From contig NC_092679.1 of the NCBI RefSeq assembly GCF_964355755.1, forward strand, positions 8,122,001 to 8,186,000: a DNA stretch of 64,000 bases, in the 5' to 3' direction. The position numbers were made by a program, and so were the translations under genes. This document shows, piece after piece, positions 37,601 to 49,500 of this stretch. Position 1 is the stretch's first letter. The number at the start of each line of letters is the position of its first letter. The notes under the pieces are model-generated. The model ran no database searches and was not told the DNA's origin. It worked only from the letters and a program-made list of their open reading frames with translations. This DNA is from Antedon mediterranea. Its lineage: Eukaryota; Echinodermata; Crinoidea; Comatulida; Antedonidae.

Positions 37601-40600
37601 GTATATTATCGCAGTCGAATATCGCACATTCTGATAATATACAATTTGTGAACGTACACAGACTTCCATCAAAGGCTAAACACTCAGCTGCTCATCCTAT
37701 AATTGCAAAGTTTGTCAAGATGCCTGACCGGGACTTAGTACTTAACGCCGTCAACAACGCTAACATCACTGTAACTTCTCAAGTTAATAGATTAAATTAC
37801 TAGGTCAGTTCAAATTTCTTCAAATCCAAATAACCGCCCCCAAATGCACCGGTTGTTTAACCAAAACCGGCTAAACGCTTTTTATAATAATGTATCTGAA
37901 ACAGATTGGTCTTTTGTTTTAAACTATAATTTATGTCAGGATGCATGATGTATTTATCAAAAAATTCAGTGAGATTTACAATTTTCATTTTCCTATTGTA
38001 AAATCTCGATCTCTTTCTGGCCGTAGGCGACCTCGTATTTCTAAGAAGCCGTGGATATCTTCTGCTGTGATAAAATCTATAAATCGAAAACAAAAACTCC
38101 ACAAAAAGTATATGAACAATCCCACAGATCTAAACAAACAAAAATACCATAATTATCGGAATGTACTTACTACCTTAATTAGAGTCTCCAAAAGACAATA
38201 TTATTCCGAAAAACTTGAAAATTGTAAAAACAATTCTAAACAAACTTGGAACATTCTTAACACTATCTTAGGTCGTCATAAAACTCATACTCTTCCTGGA
38301 ACATTCAAAATAAATAATTCTTCTATATCCCATCCATGTACAATTTCTGACCATTTTAATTCTTATTTTGTTAATATTGGATCTAATCTGGCCTCTAAAA
38401 TGCAATCATCTAACAAGGATTTTATGTTTTTTCTTAATAATGTTATTTCACCAATAAATTCATTATATTTTACCCCCACAAATTCTAATGAAGTAATTGA
38501 ACTATGTCAATCATTAAAATCTGGTACCAGTTGTGGTCATGATGACTTAAAACCTGATGCTATCAAAGCAGTAATTGCGCAAGTTGCCTCCCCCCTTGCT
38601 CATATTTTTAATTTGTCTTTAACATCCGGCACTGTACCTACACAATTGAAAATAGCTAAAGTTGTCCCAATTTTTAAAAAGGGTGATCAAAATCTGTCGT
38701 GTAATTACAGACCAATATCAGTTCTTCCCGTCTTTTCAAAACTATTTGAAAAAATTGTCCACACAAGACTATATCATTTTATTTCTCGTTTTAATTTATT
38801 ACACAATTCATAATTTGGTTTTAGAGCAAAACATTCCTCATACATGGCGATACTTGAAGCCTATAATAAAATTGTGACCGAGTTAGACAAAAAATGCCAT
38901 ACTCTTGGAATTTTCCTCGACCTCTCGAAGGCTTTCGACACAATAGACCACGAAATACTTTTACTAAAACTAAAACATTACAGGGTTCGTGGGATCGCCT
39001 TCGAGTGGTTCAGGAATTATATTACAAACAGAACACAATTTGTTATTTACAATGGTCAGAAATCGTCAAATCGGAATATTGAATGCGGTGTGCCTCAAGG
39101 GTCGATTTTGGGTCCCTTGTTGTTCATTTTATATTTAAATGATATTATACATTCTAGCAACTTCTTTTCATTTATCATTTACGCTGATGATACACATTTA
39201 TTAGCATCACACTGTAACATTACACATCTCATTCGCACAGTAAATTTTGAAATGACAAAGGTATCAACCTGGCTAAAAGCTAATATTCTGTTTCTCAACT
39301 TGGATAAAACCACATACATGCTATTTAAAAATAAACATTGTAACCGCACTTACCTTAATGTTGATAATATATATATATTGATAATATTCCTTTTTCCAAA
39401 GTTTCAACAACTAAATTTTTAGGTATATTAATAGATGACACATTAACATGGAAAAACATAACATGTATTGTCACCAATCCGACTAAAATTGACACTAACA
39501 ACTGAAACCTTATTTATACTTTATCAAAATCTTGTTTTACCACATATTCAATTTTCCAATATTATATGGGCTGATTCTAATAACTGCCACCTGCTTTCAG
39601 TTCACATCAAACAGAAAAAATTATGCGTTTTTGTACAAACTCGCATTACCTTGCTCCTTCATTTCCTTTATTCCATAAATTAAACAGTCTTACAGTTTTT
39701 GATATCCACAAGCTTCAAATTGCAATTTTCATGTATAAATTCCACAATAACTTACTTCCTGACATCTTTTCTAATTATTTTAATTAAATCACATTGTTTT
39801 CATTCATATGAAACTAGATCATCTAATTTGTATAGACCTCACTTTTTTGTTACTGACTGTCTCGCTAGGTCTTCTATCAGAGGACAGGGTCCGAAAATAT
39901 GGAATAAAATTGCCCAAGATATTCGCAATTGCAGTTCTTTATATTCCTTTAAAATTAAATTCAAAGAGTATCTTTTATCTACATATTTAGTTTAAGCACA
40001 TAATTATTTTTTACCTATAAGAGAAATACCATTTGATATTATTGTTGATTTTTGCCTATGTTTGTTTGTTTTTTTCTCACTTTATTTATAAATATGTGTA
40101 CATATGTGATACGTTTTTTGTTGTTGTTATATGCATGTATACTTTTATAGAACCTTTAATGTACATATGTGTATTCATATTTATTCAGTTTTTATATATA
40201 TATATATTTTTTTTAACTTATTATATTTTTGTCTTATTTATTTGTTACTTTTTATATATATATTTTTTTCTTAGGTGACCATCTGTTACGAGCTATGCTC
40301 TTCTTGGTCTTCCTTTCGTTCACAATGCTTCTTATTTTATCACCTGTTTTATTTTTTGTGTTCGATAAATAAACTGAAACTGACAGGCTACGCACGTGTA
40401 AGTTAACAATATGGTGAAAATATGCTAAATTTTAAAATTAATATAGATAGATGCTCGGGAATCCCTATTTTGCATTTCATTTTCTTAAAGTGTATGTATC
40501 ACTATCATGTATGATTTATTATGAAATTAAGTCATCATTACTTGCATATTAAATTTTTTTTTAAATTAATTTGACAAATTATGACATTTTCTTAGGCCGA

Positions 40601-43600
40601 AATAACAAACTTAACATTAAATTTCTTCCTTAAAATTCTATATATATAAATTATAATTTTATATTAAAGTTAAAAGTGTATAGTTTGACAGTGCATCATT
40701 TTTTTTAAAATTTTTAAAGATGTCATCATAGTAAAAAATTATAATTTATTGCGGTATGTAATATTCTATCTGCACCAAAATGGTTACTGCATAGTAAATA
40801 CACGGAGGAATCTTTCTTCAACTTTTATTCAGGTGTATATCTGGCTCGGTGGTCTGTGACACCATCTATAGCACTCAAGGTACCGAGATCTCACTTTGGA
40901 AAACGAAACAAAAGACCATTTTTTTTAAATATCCATATTGTTTGTTAAATGTTTTTTCTTAGTGTTTAAATTAATTATATGCCTGATTTATAATGAAATC
41001 TAGAGAAACTTAAATGTCTTTATTATTATGTAACAAGGGTGGTTTATGACATATACGCGGAGGGATCTTTGATAGGGTTGTTTTTATTCAAGTGACTCGA
41101 TGTGCAGTGATACCGGCTATTGTCTTTGCGCTATACCAAGACCCTATCTTTCGTATACAGTATTATAAATAATTAAAAAATAAAATCAATTATCTTTATC
41201 AATGCATATAACCTATAATTCGTCATAGTGACTAATTAAATCCAGTTACATTTTAAAACCTTTTATTCTAGTAAATTGTGTTGATCGGCATAAAAATGTA
41301 AATCCTGAAAAGACTGCTCTCATTTGGGAGAAGGATGAACCTGGAGATCAACAACTGGTTTCTTATAAGTATGCAGATTTTTATTTCAGTTATTTTGTTA
41401 ATGTGAAAAAAATATCAAGCCTTTGACTTGAGTGATCAATTTTAAATTCAATTTTAAGTTCGTTAAAGTTAAATTTAACGAACATGCTTTTACATACTTT
41501 TCTAGAGAACTTTACAATATGACAAATCAGATGGGTAATATGCTGAAGAGGAATGATGTAAAGAAGGGAGACAGAGTAACCATTTACATGCCTGTATCAC
41601 CACATGCAGTTGCTGCAATGTTGGCTTGTACTAGGATTGGGGCTATTCATAGGTAACCACTGCCAATTTACTGCTGATACTTACTCAAACTACTGTTATT
41701 AGTTAATGTAAAAATATAATGTAAAGATTGGAGTTTATATTAATTAAGATGACATTCATTTTACATATGATAAGATGTGATATGACCATGCAACTTGCAC
41801 CATGCCAAAATGATATAAAAATTAATGTATTTTTCTTAATGTTAGTGTTGTATTTGCTGGCTTTAGTGCTGAAGCTCTAGGTAGTCGAATAAGAGATGGT
41901 AAGTATACATAAATATAAAACCCCATTCTCCTTATGATTTACTTTGTTTGTGAAAATTATTACACAACAGCAGTGTGTGTGAGTCATGGGTGTAACTTTT
42001 TAGTTTATTGTTGATTTAGGAAAACTCATCCATATTTTAGTGAATTTGTTGAACCCTGAAACATAATTGTTTGACTCAGTTGTGTTTTTTTAGACCCACT
42101 GTACTCTTGGTTCATAAAAATAATGTAACATGATAGCAAAATATTCAACAATGTGAAAGGTATTTCAAGTACTGTTTTATAAAAAGAGTTTATCATTTTT
42201 GATTGTTATAAATTTACCGATTTATAATTCTTGTACCAAAATTCCCTTTGACTGACATTTTGATCTGGCTACACTAAATTAAACACTTATTAGGTTTAAT
42301 CAAACTAATATTTCTATCCTGAATTCTTTGTTATTTGCACCCTATGTGTTTTAAAAAATGAAGATTTTATTCAAGCGTATAATAAGTTAGTAGCACGAAT
42401 TGTATAGTATAAGAAATCACCCACAGAGATCAGTGAAAATTCTTTCAGTAACACTAGCAAGTATTACAGTTATCTTTGATGTTTATATCTTGTTGATGAT
42501 TGCTTTGACATAATAAATATAAACAAATTGTAGGCTCTTTAAACTTCACCTAACAACCCTAACCAAGCTTTAATTCACATTTCATAGCTGGAGCAGAAAC
42601 AGTAATAACAACAGATCAAGGAGTAAGAGGTGGTAAAATTATTGAACTAAAACGAACAGTAGATGAGGCTGTTGATAAATGTCCAACTGTAAAAAGGGTT
42701 TTTGTAAGCAAAAGGACTGGCGCTGAAGATGTCCCTATGAGTAGCATTGATATTTCACTTGAAGAGGTCAGCAAAATTGATTAAACATTTATAAAGCAAT
42801 GCAATGTCTGTACAGAACATTTTTAGTTAAAAGAGTTTTGATATAAAATATTTTAACTATACAGGCAATGTCTTCGGAGTCAACGGAATGTACGCCAGAG
42901 GTCATGTCAAGTGAAGATCTCTTGTTCATGTTATATACGTCGGGTTCAACAGGCGCCCCCAAGGGCCTGGCACATACTCAAGCTGGTTATTTACTTTACA
43001 CATCTTTAACACATCAGGTAATTATCAAAATAAAGCAAGTTATTAATATCCATAGTTGAATAATGTATTCTATTATAGCTTTGTAATAAGTCTATTTTAT
43101 TTCGTTTATTCAGATATATTTATTATTTATTATAAGAAGAAAATTTACCCAATCCCACAGACAATAAAATAATACGATCAGTTTGTAAATGTTTGTATTT
43201 ACTAGACAATATTTGACTATCAACCTGGTGATGTATATGCTTGTGTTGCTGATATAGGTTGGATAACAGGACATAGCTATGTAGTATATGGACCTCTAGC
43301 CAATGGAGCTACAACAGTTCTATTTGAGAGTGTACCTACTTATCCAGATCCAGGTATGTGATATCAATAAATTAGATTTGAGAAACTTCGCAGTTAATGT
43401 GAACCACATATAAATAATCTTACTTATGATTAAGACTTTTACGAAAATGATGATCTCAACAAAAATTGAATTTTCTTTTTCATATTATTTTTTTAGGACG
43501 GTACTGGGAGATGGTTGAAAGATTAAAGCTTAATCAGATATATGTTGCTCCAACTGCTTTAAGGTTATTACTAAAATCAGGAAATGATTATGTCACAAAA

Positions 43601-45640
43601 TATGATAGATCTACTTTAAGGACTTTAGGATGTGGTATGTATAAATCAGTGGAATGTTTAGTAACAGTATGTGACATGTCATGTTCAACAATTTTACTCT
43701 ATTTTGTATTTGTTGTAGTTGGTGAACCATTGAATCATGAAGCTTGGGAATGGTATCATGATATTGTAGGTGAAGGAAGATGCTCATTAGTTGATACATG
43801 GTGGCAGACAGGTAACAACATTAAGCTGTATTTATGTTATCATTTGTTGCTGACATTACTTCAATTACCTTTACCATGATATTGACATTATTATATTGTT
43901 AAAAAGAATGCCCTTTCTTAATAGAAACTGGTGGTATTTGTATCGCACCAAGGCCCTCAGAACCGGGTGCCAAGATTTATACTGGACCCATGCGACCATT
44001 CTTTGGTATCGAGCCTGTTTTAGTGGATGAAAAGGTATACAGATCATCAAATTGTTCTTATCTCAACACTAATTTTATTCAAATGTACTAAATTGTCTTT
44101 ATTTTATTTAAAAAATGATCTTATCTGCTGTATCTTGATGTTTCAGTCAAAAGAAATAAATGGCAATGCTGTTAGTGGGGCTCTTTGCATTCGTAGGCCT
44201 TGGCCTGGAATGGCTAGGACAATTTATGGAAATCATCAACGATTTCAAGAAGTTTACTTTTCACCATATCCAGGTAAGCAAGTACTTAGCTTGCTTCCCA
44301 CTTTGACACAAAGTTTACTTTTCATCATATCCAGGTAAGCAAGTACTTAGCTTGCTTCCCACTTTGACACAAAGTTTACCTTTCACCATATTCAGGTAAG
44401 CAAGTACTTAGCTTGGGTTTTTCCCACTTTGACGCAATCCAACAACGTATGCGCAACACAACATGATCCATGACTTTGTGATTGGAAACTCTGTTTTCCT
44501 GTGTTCAAGAGGGAACCACGTTTTAAATTAAATAAAGAACCACGTATTTATTTAAGATCCGAAAGGATGAAATTAAATGTATATATTTTAGTAAAAATAA
44601 TTGATAATGTAAATGTTTATGCTACAGACAGCTCAAGTCTATACTCTGTATATTGTGCTGTATTTTCATCATAATTCAATCTCCCAATTACTATATATTT
44701 CAGGTTATTATTTTTCTGGTGATGGTGCTACTCGCGATGAGAATGGTTTCTATCACATTACTGGTCGTGTAGATGATGTCATCAATATTAGTGGACACAG
44801 ATTAGGAACAGCAGAGGTTGAAGATGCAATGGTAATTTTTTTAAATTATTTTTAATGTTTGAATTACATACATATATTTTCTTTCTTTTAAAGCAAACAT
44901 TGTATGTAAACTATTTAGTCAACTAGAAGAGCAGCTTGTGCTCACAATGCTAAATTTGTGTCATTCAACAGTAACATATATTGTTGTTGATAGGATGAAC
45001 ATCCTGCTGTAGCTGAAACTGCTGTTGTAGGCTTTCCACATGAAATCAAAGGTGAAGGTATGTAAGATGCTACCCTTTAGCTTTAAAGTTATACATTATG
45101 TATATACAGTAGTTTATTGAGGAATCATGATACTAAGTAAATGATATAATTGTGTTTAATATTAGGAGTGTATGCTTATGTTATTTTGAGGGATGATGTA
45201 ACTCAATCACACACTGAGATTGTTGCTGAATTAAAGGCAGGTGTAAAGAAACAAATCGCATCTTATGCAGTTCCTGATTATATTCAGGTTAGAAAGAATT
45301 TATACTACTATGAATATGTAAATGAAAGCTTCAAAAGAAGCCAATAGTAATACTGTATATTTACAGATATTGCCTGCTTAGAGGTTAGATATAAGATTTG
45401 ACATCCCCGAGGGAATGATATTTTGTAAATCTTATATATTACCGATATAAATTTTTGTTTTAGATTACTCCAGGATTGCCAAAAACAAGGTCTGGAAAGA
45501 TTATGCGTAGGATTTTACGCAAAGTCTGTGCTAACCAATCAGACGAGCTTGGTGATATTAGCACTTTGGCCGATCCTTCTGTTGTTGAGCTTATTGTAAA
45601 AAGTCATGAACAAGTTCTTAAAGAACAACAAAATAAATAA
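34691..45640 (+). CDS. ACSS1: Mitochondrial acetyl-CoA synthetase (ACSS1 type)
   Basis: AMP-forming acyl-CoA synthetase making acetyl-CoA from acetate, ATP and CoA. Fifteen exons join in phase to 697 aa: 34691-35048, 41272-41368, 41506-41652, 41846-41898, 42588-42766, 42865-43017, 43206-43353, 43497-43634, 43719-43811, 43925-44034, 44147-44273, 44704-44831, 44994-45057, 45166-45287, 45464-45640. Residues 1-49 are basic and acid-poor, fitting a mitochondrial leader. [12 protein letters not shown] and FLGGQLNVS mark the ACS N-domain. [10 protein letters not shown] (303-312) is the AMP-binding loop. DTWWQTETGG and the hinge region [18 protein letters not shown] follow. [10 protein letters not shown] holds the catalytic Lys (651) that is acetylated in the family. 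Length is close to the human enzyme (689 aa). Intron 1 is 6.2 kb and carries a retrotransposon. The donor of exon 11 is tandemly triplicated. Confidence 0.95.
35401..35607. mobile_element. 207-bp MITE in ACSS1 intron 1
   Basis: Near-perfect terminal inverted repeats gtcctactaaacaccaaacg (35403-35422) and its complement (35587-35606). Both sides are flanked by the direct repeat caaaatgac (35392-35400 and 35608-35616), a 9-bp target duplication. It has no coding capacity. Confidence 0.8.
36466..36954. repeat. Dispersed repeat copy B, left part
   Basis: Matches copy A (about 3878-4278) through ccaggaatcgatgtggttat, gtaatcatatcttcacaa, gtgcgtagcgcat and gagcacgtcaaaagtgaca. It is interrupted at 36954 by a retrotransposon and resumes at 40381 with tgacaggctacgcacgtgta, matching tgacaggctacacacgtgta in copy A. 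Confidence 0.8.
37267..37803 (+). CDS. Retrotransposon ORF1-like coiled-coil protein
   Basis: 178 codons. Residues 1-95 have heptad-like spacing typical of a coiled coil ([39 protein letters not shown]). The later part ([14 protein letters not shown], then [11 protein letters not shown] and [10 protein letters not shown]) resembles the RRM-like core of L1-type ORF1 proteins that bind RNA. A stop at 37801 leaves the usual C-terminal portion missing, consistent with the deletion that removed the endonuclease. Confidence 0.75.
   Translation: MAKLHALITKLDLDMNSRFDSLSKLITDVNSEVKSLRTDFIELERAVKFTQQDVIKIKDDIIPKLKEELNSKISELERARLTTELYSKKLNLLFFNIPMAAGKEDAEQTLRGILSQSNIAHSDNIQFVNVHRLPSKAKHSAAHPIIAKFVKMPDRDLVLNAVNNANITVTSQVNRLNY
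37941..39422 (+). pseudogene. Reverse transcriptase ORF with a single nonsense codon
   Basis: One continuous frame apart from a TAA at 38811-38813, within LLHNS*FGFR, where related elements usually have a Gln before FGFR; a C-to-T change of CAA would explain it. The frame runs from the linker ([14 protein letters not shown]) through the RT fingers and palm to YADDTHLLA. It is lost near 39390, and the [13 protein letters not shown] motif continues in another frame. Confidence 0.8.
44274..44395 (+). repeat. 61-bp tandem repeat duplicating the ACSS1 exon 11 donor
   Basis: Two extra 61-base units follow exon 11. Each reproduces the last 20-odd bases of the exon and its donor, giving three identical gtaagcaagtacttagcttg donors after 44273, 44334 and 44395. 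Use of the second donor adds 61 bases and shifts frame, reaching TGA early in exon 12. Use of the third meets TAA inside the repeat. The first donor is therefore the productive one. Confidence 0.9.
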
Positions 45641-46568
45641 TATCTTTTTATATAATAATACAATTCCAAATGTGACAGATTGCTGGATGTACTGTATACT
45701 TATTAAAACTATTACCAAATATATTATCCTTGCCGTGAAGTATATACAAAATAAACTGTATTGGAAGCAGCATAAATTTATGTATTATAATAGATATTTT
45801 TCCAGTTATTCTTTACTTAGTGTATTTAAAAAAAACAATTCAATTATGTCAAATATTAAATAATCAGAACGTAAAAAGATTTGGTGATTTTAAATCCAGA
45901 TTATCAGTACTAAAAAGTATGATTTTTATAACCTGAAAAGAAATTGGATCAACTGTCATCTGTTTTAATAATAATATTTTCTATCAAGCAAAGTAGTTGT
46001 GTATTTAATTTTTTATTATAAAAGAGAAAAGAAATCAGCATCACAAAGAATCATCTTCGCATTTTCAAAAAATCTGATGACTAGAGTAATAAAACCATTG
46101 ACAGGGTTAAAATGTGGGCAAATCTTGGGTATAAAATTATGTATTTTTACATAAAGGGTAAACTATTGGGCAAGGGTAAACTATTGGGCAAGTCTCACAG
46201 CATGGTGAAGCAAGATCATATGTGAAAGTCAAACAAATCAAAATCTTTATCCCCTTTTTTAAATATTATCTTTTAACTTGGAATGCACCTAGTAAAGCAC
46301 TCTAGAATTCAGGTAAGGAATTACTTTATACGGCCTGAGCCAATTTTTTAATTCAGTTTGAAATTGCCTCATCTTTATAATAACTCTACTACTAGACTAT
46401 TGTACTATATTTACAATTGAAAATGTCACATTATAGTAGCATTTAAGTCAATACTTGGTGGTAGTCAATTTCTAATTCGGTAAATCATGAAATATACAAA
46501 CTTGAACCAACATTGTAGTACTTTAAATTATTCTCATTAAGCAATCTAATCTAGGCTTAATGTATAAA
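45641..46568. other. Tail-to-tail spacer between ACSS1 and SPATA17
   Basis: About 930 AT-rich bases holding both 3' UTRs. AATAAA at 45632-45637 (overlapping the stop) and 45750-45755 could serve ACSS1. A short tandem duplication, gggtaaactattgggcaag, lies near 46157-46193. No coding signal was seen. Confidence 0.6.
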
Positions 46569-49500
46569 TTATGGTACAGTTTCCGTGCCTTTAGAATAAT
46601 TATCGTTTAACTTCTCAAAAACTGGTATTGGTGAGACAACAGGTTGAAATCTCTGCAAGATACAAACAAAGATCAAGTTACAAAAAGCTTCTGCAAAAAG
46701 TGATTTAAAGATTTTATTTATTTAGAAAAAAAAAATACCTCTGTTGTAATATTCTTTGTTTCATCTGTATGTCTGTAGAATTTTGTCCCATAAAGTAAAT
46801 GTCCATAAGCTGATGTTGTGTGTAAAAGAGGTTCATAGTCCCTGTGCCTCTTAGTGCATGGTAAAAATCTGCAATGAATATTATTGGTATCAGTAGTATG
46901 CATAGTATAGCAAAATTGTCCATTACATCTTCACAAAACTGAAGTCTGGAGAGCACCGGCTGAATCACCTTTTTCCACCAAGTCAAACATAAATATAACC
47001 TTAGACACAATAAATCATTCTCGACACCTTTCACTAGAACTAACAGATCTGGAAATTTCATTATCAACTACTACTATCACAGTCAGATTCAGTCATCGTA
47101 TACTACTAACAGTAAAACTGTACTATAATAATAAAATAAAACAATAGATAATAATAAACTATAAATAATTGTGTTTCTGTAAATGATTCACTTTACTTAC
47201 ATATTATCATTAACTCTCATGACCCATTCCTTCATTTTCATTGCTTCTCTTGCTTGTTCAACAGATGTAAAAGATGTTGCAACCCTTAGTGTTGGTTGTA
47301 ATAGTTTGTAACGTTGCTTTATTACTTCTTCTGGTGCACGAAATGGTCCCTGTATTAGTGAGCATGAATGAATAGAATATGTTTTAACAGAATTATGGAA
47401 ATTGTAGTTTTGTTTTTCGACAGAATAAAGTTTAATAGTCTCACCTGTTGTTTCTGACCTATTGGTGGAAGTGGGGTTGTATGCGGTATTGGCAGCCTTG
47501 TTGTAATGGTTTTTCCACATATGTTATCTCTTTTAGGTCTAGGACCTACAGGTGGTCTAGGCTTTACACGTCTTAATAAGAGCTCCATTTCATCTGGGTA
47601 TGGCTGAAAAGGTGAATTATAGATTCCTGGAACCTAAAATATCAGGAAAAAAAATACTATCCTGTATTGTAATAAGTTTGAAAGTAGATTACATATAAAT
47701 GTCATGTAATCAAGATTCCTAATCTAAATTCATATTATAATATTATTATTGTTCTCTCTTACCACTTCAGTACTTAACAAGTAATGTTTCTTCTGTGCTT
47801 CTGCCTCTAATCTCTCCTTTATCTTTTGCTGTAGTTCTCTTTCAGCTTCTACTGCCTTTAGCTCACTGTACTCCTGCAATTGTTGCCTGTGATTTGATTT
47901 TAATTGTTAAAAATCATGGAGAAAACAGATTAAAATCTATAAATGAACTGCAATGAGGATTAGAAAGCTAGTATGTTTTAGGAACATTTTTTTTTGTCCA
48001 CAATCGAATACCGTAAGGTGGCTCAGTAAAATATGTAAATTAGATAATCTGCATATTTTGGTTCAATCAAACTTACCTAACAAATTCATTTTTAACAACA
48101 AGTCCTTCTAGATATTTTTTTCGACTGTAGTAATTATGAATATATTTTCTTGTGTAATAACCTCTCCAAATTTTCTGAATCTAAAAAAAAAAATAGTTTT
48201 TGACTTTGGAATACTTAATAATAAAAATATTAATAACAACAACGTCACAATATAAGACCGAACAAAATTTACATACCTGTACAGCCATTACATTATAATA
48301 ATGTAATCTCATCACCACCATTAATTCTTTAATCAGTACTCTGAATAGAGAACGTCCCAAATAACCTCGCCATACTTTTTGGATTTTTGTTGCACAATGG
48401 TGTAAAAACTTTAAATATGCTCGGACTCTAACAGCCCTGAACCATGCTTGTATTTTACCCACAGCTATAAATTCTTCGTCTCGTTTTACTTCGGCAGTTC
48501 TGATAAAAAATAAAAAATGACACTGATTTTTTAGTGTAGTCCTAGGCCTAATATTATTAATATTTTGTCAGGTTAGCCTGGTTAGTAATAGATAGATTAG
48601 GCCTAGTAGGCCTAAGCCTAGCCTAGACTTGCCGTAAGGGAACAGATGTCAACTGCGTTGTGATTGGTCCTCACATGAACGTAAATAGGCCTAGGCCTAG
48701 CCTATATGCTAAATAATTGAGGACCTCGGGCCTCTCTCTCTCTGGCCCTCGTTACCCTACAAACTAAAAAAAAATCTTCTCTAGGGCCTAGAGGGCCTAA
48801 ACAACAAAACACCCGAAAACAACCATAAACAACTAAAAACAAACCGAAAACAAAATATAATAATCTAAATACCGAAAACAAATTTTGTGTAATATTTTTT
48901 TTAATGTCGCCCTCTATTGAAGGGTGTTTCTAAAGACCATAACAGAGAGAATACCGCGCGCGGAAAAGCCAAGGAAGACCCTACGAAATGGTAGGGTGCA
49001 CAAAATACAACTAAAAATCGTACAATCAATCTATGATAACATTTACTTACACTTACAGAATCTATAAAAATATTTTAATTTTAGTCTTTCGATTTTTGAT
49101 CCAGAAACCAACGCATTTACTCCTCACAATAATTGTGAATACGTTAATCCATAGTATAGAAAGTAAATTGACTATGGTTAATCGGCCGGTTAATCATGAT
49201 CAATTTAATTATAGATTTTCAAAGATAATAATACAAAAATGATATTTTTAAGAATATTGATAATATTAGGGACTATAAAGTATATACTTAAAACAAGCTC
49301 ACGATAAAGGATTCAATAAAATCTATTCAGTAAAATTACCGTAGTCGAGTAAATAACGTTTTTTTCCTTAATCAATTCAGTATTAACTTAAGTGACGAAA
49401 ACCGGGGACGAAAATGCAAAGTTAGGTAAAATCATGCTTTGTTTTTTAAAAGACTAAACACGAAATGTGTTTATAGATTTTGTAAGTAAATGTAGTCTAC

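Larger units (their letters stand above)
36955..40380 (+). mobile_element. Non-LTR retrotransposon in ACSS1 intron 1 with endonuclease deletion
   Basis: Plus-strand element bounded by comparison with the uninterrupted copy A; tgaca at 36950-36954 and 40381-40385 is the probable target duplication. ORF1 (37267-37803) is a coiled-coil/RRM-like protein. RT sequence follows (37941-39422) with [49 protein letters not shown] and YADD. The C-terminal part is broken into frames to 39995. Almost no endonuclease sequence lies between the two ORFs, so an internal deletion joined ORF1 to the RT linker. The element lies in sense orientation to the host gene. Confidence 0.88.

Noticed and set aside
40033-40278. 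81-codon hydrophobic frame
   Set aside because: It is low-complexity T-rich sequence in the 3' UTR of the retrotransposon.
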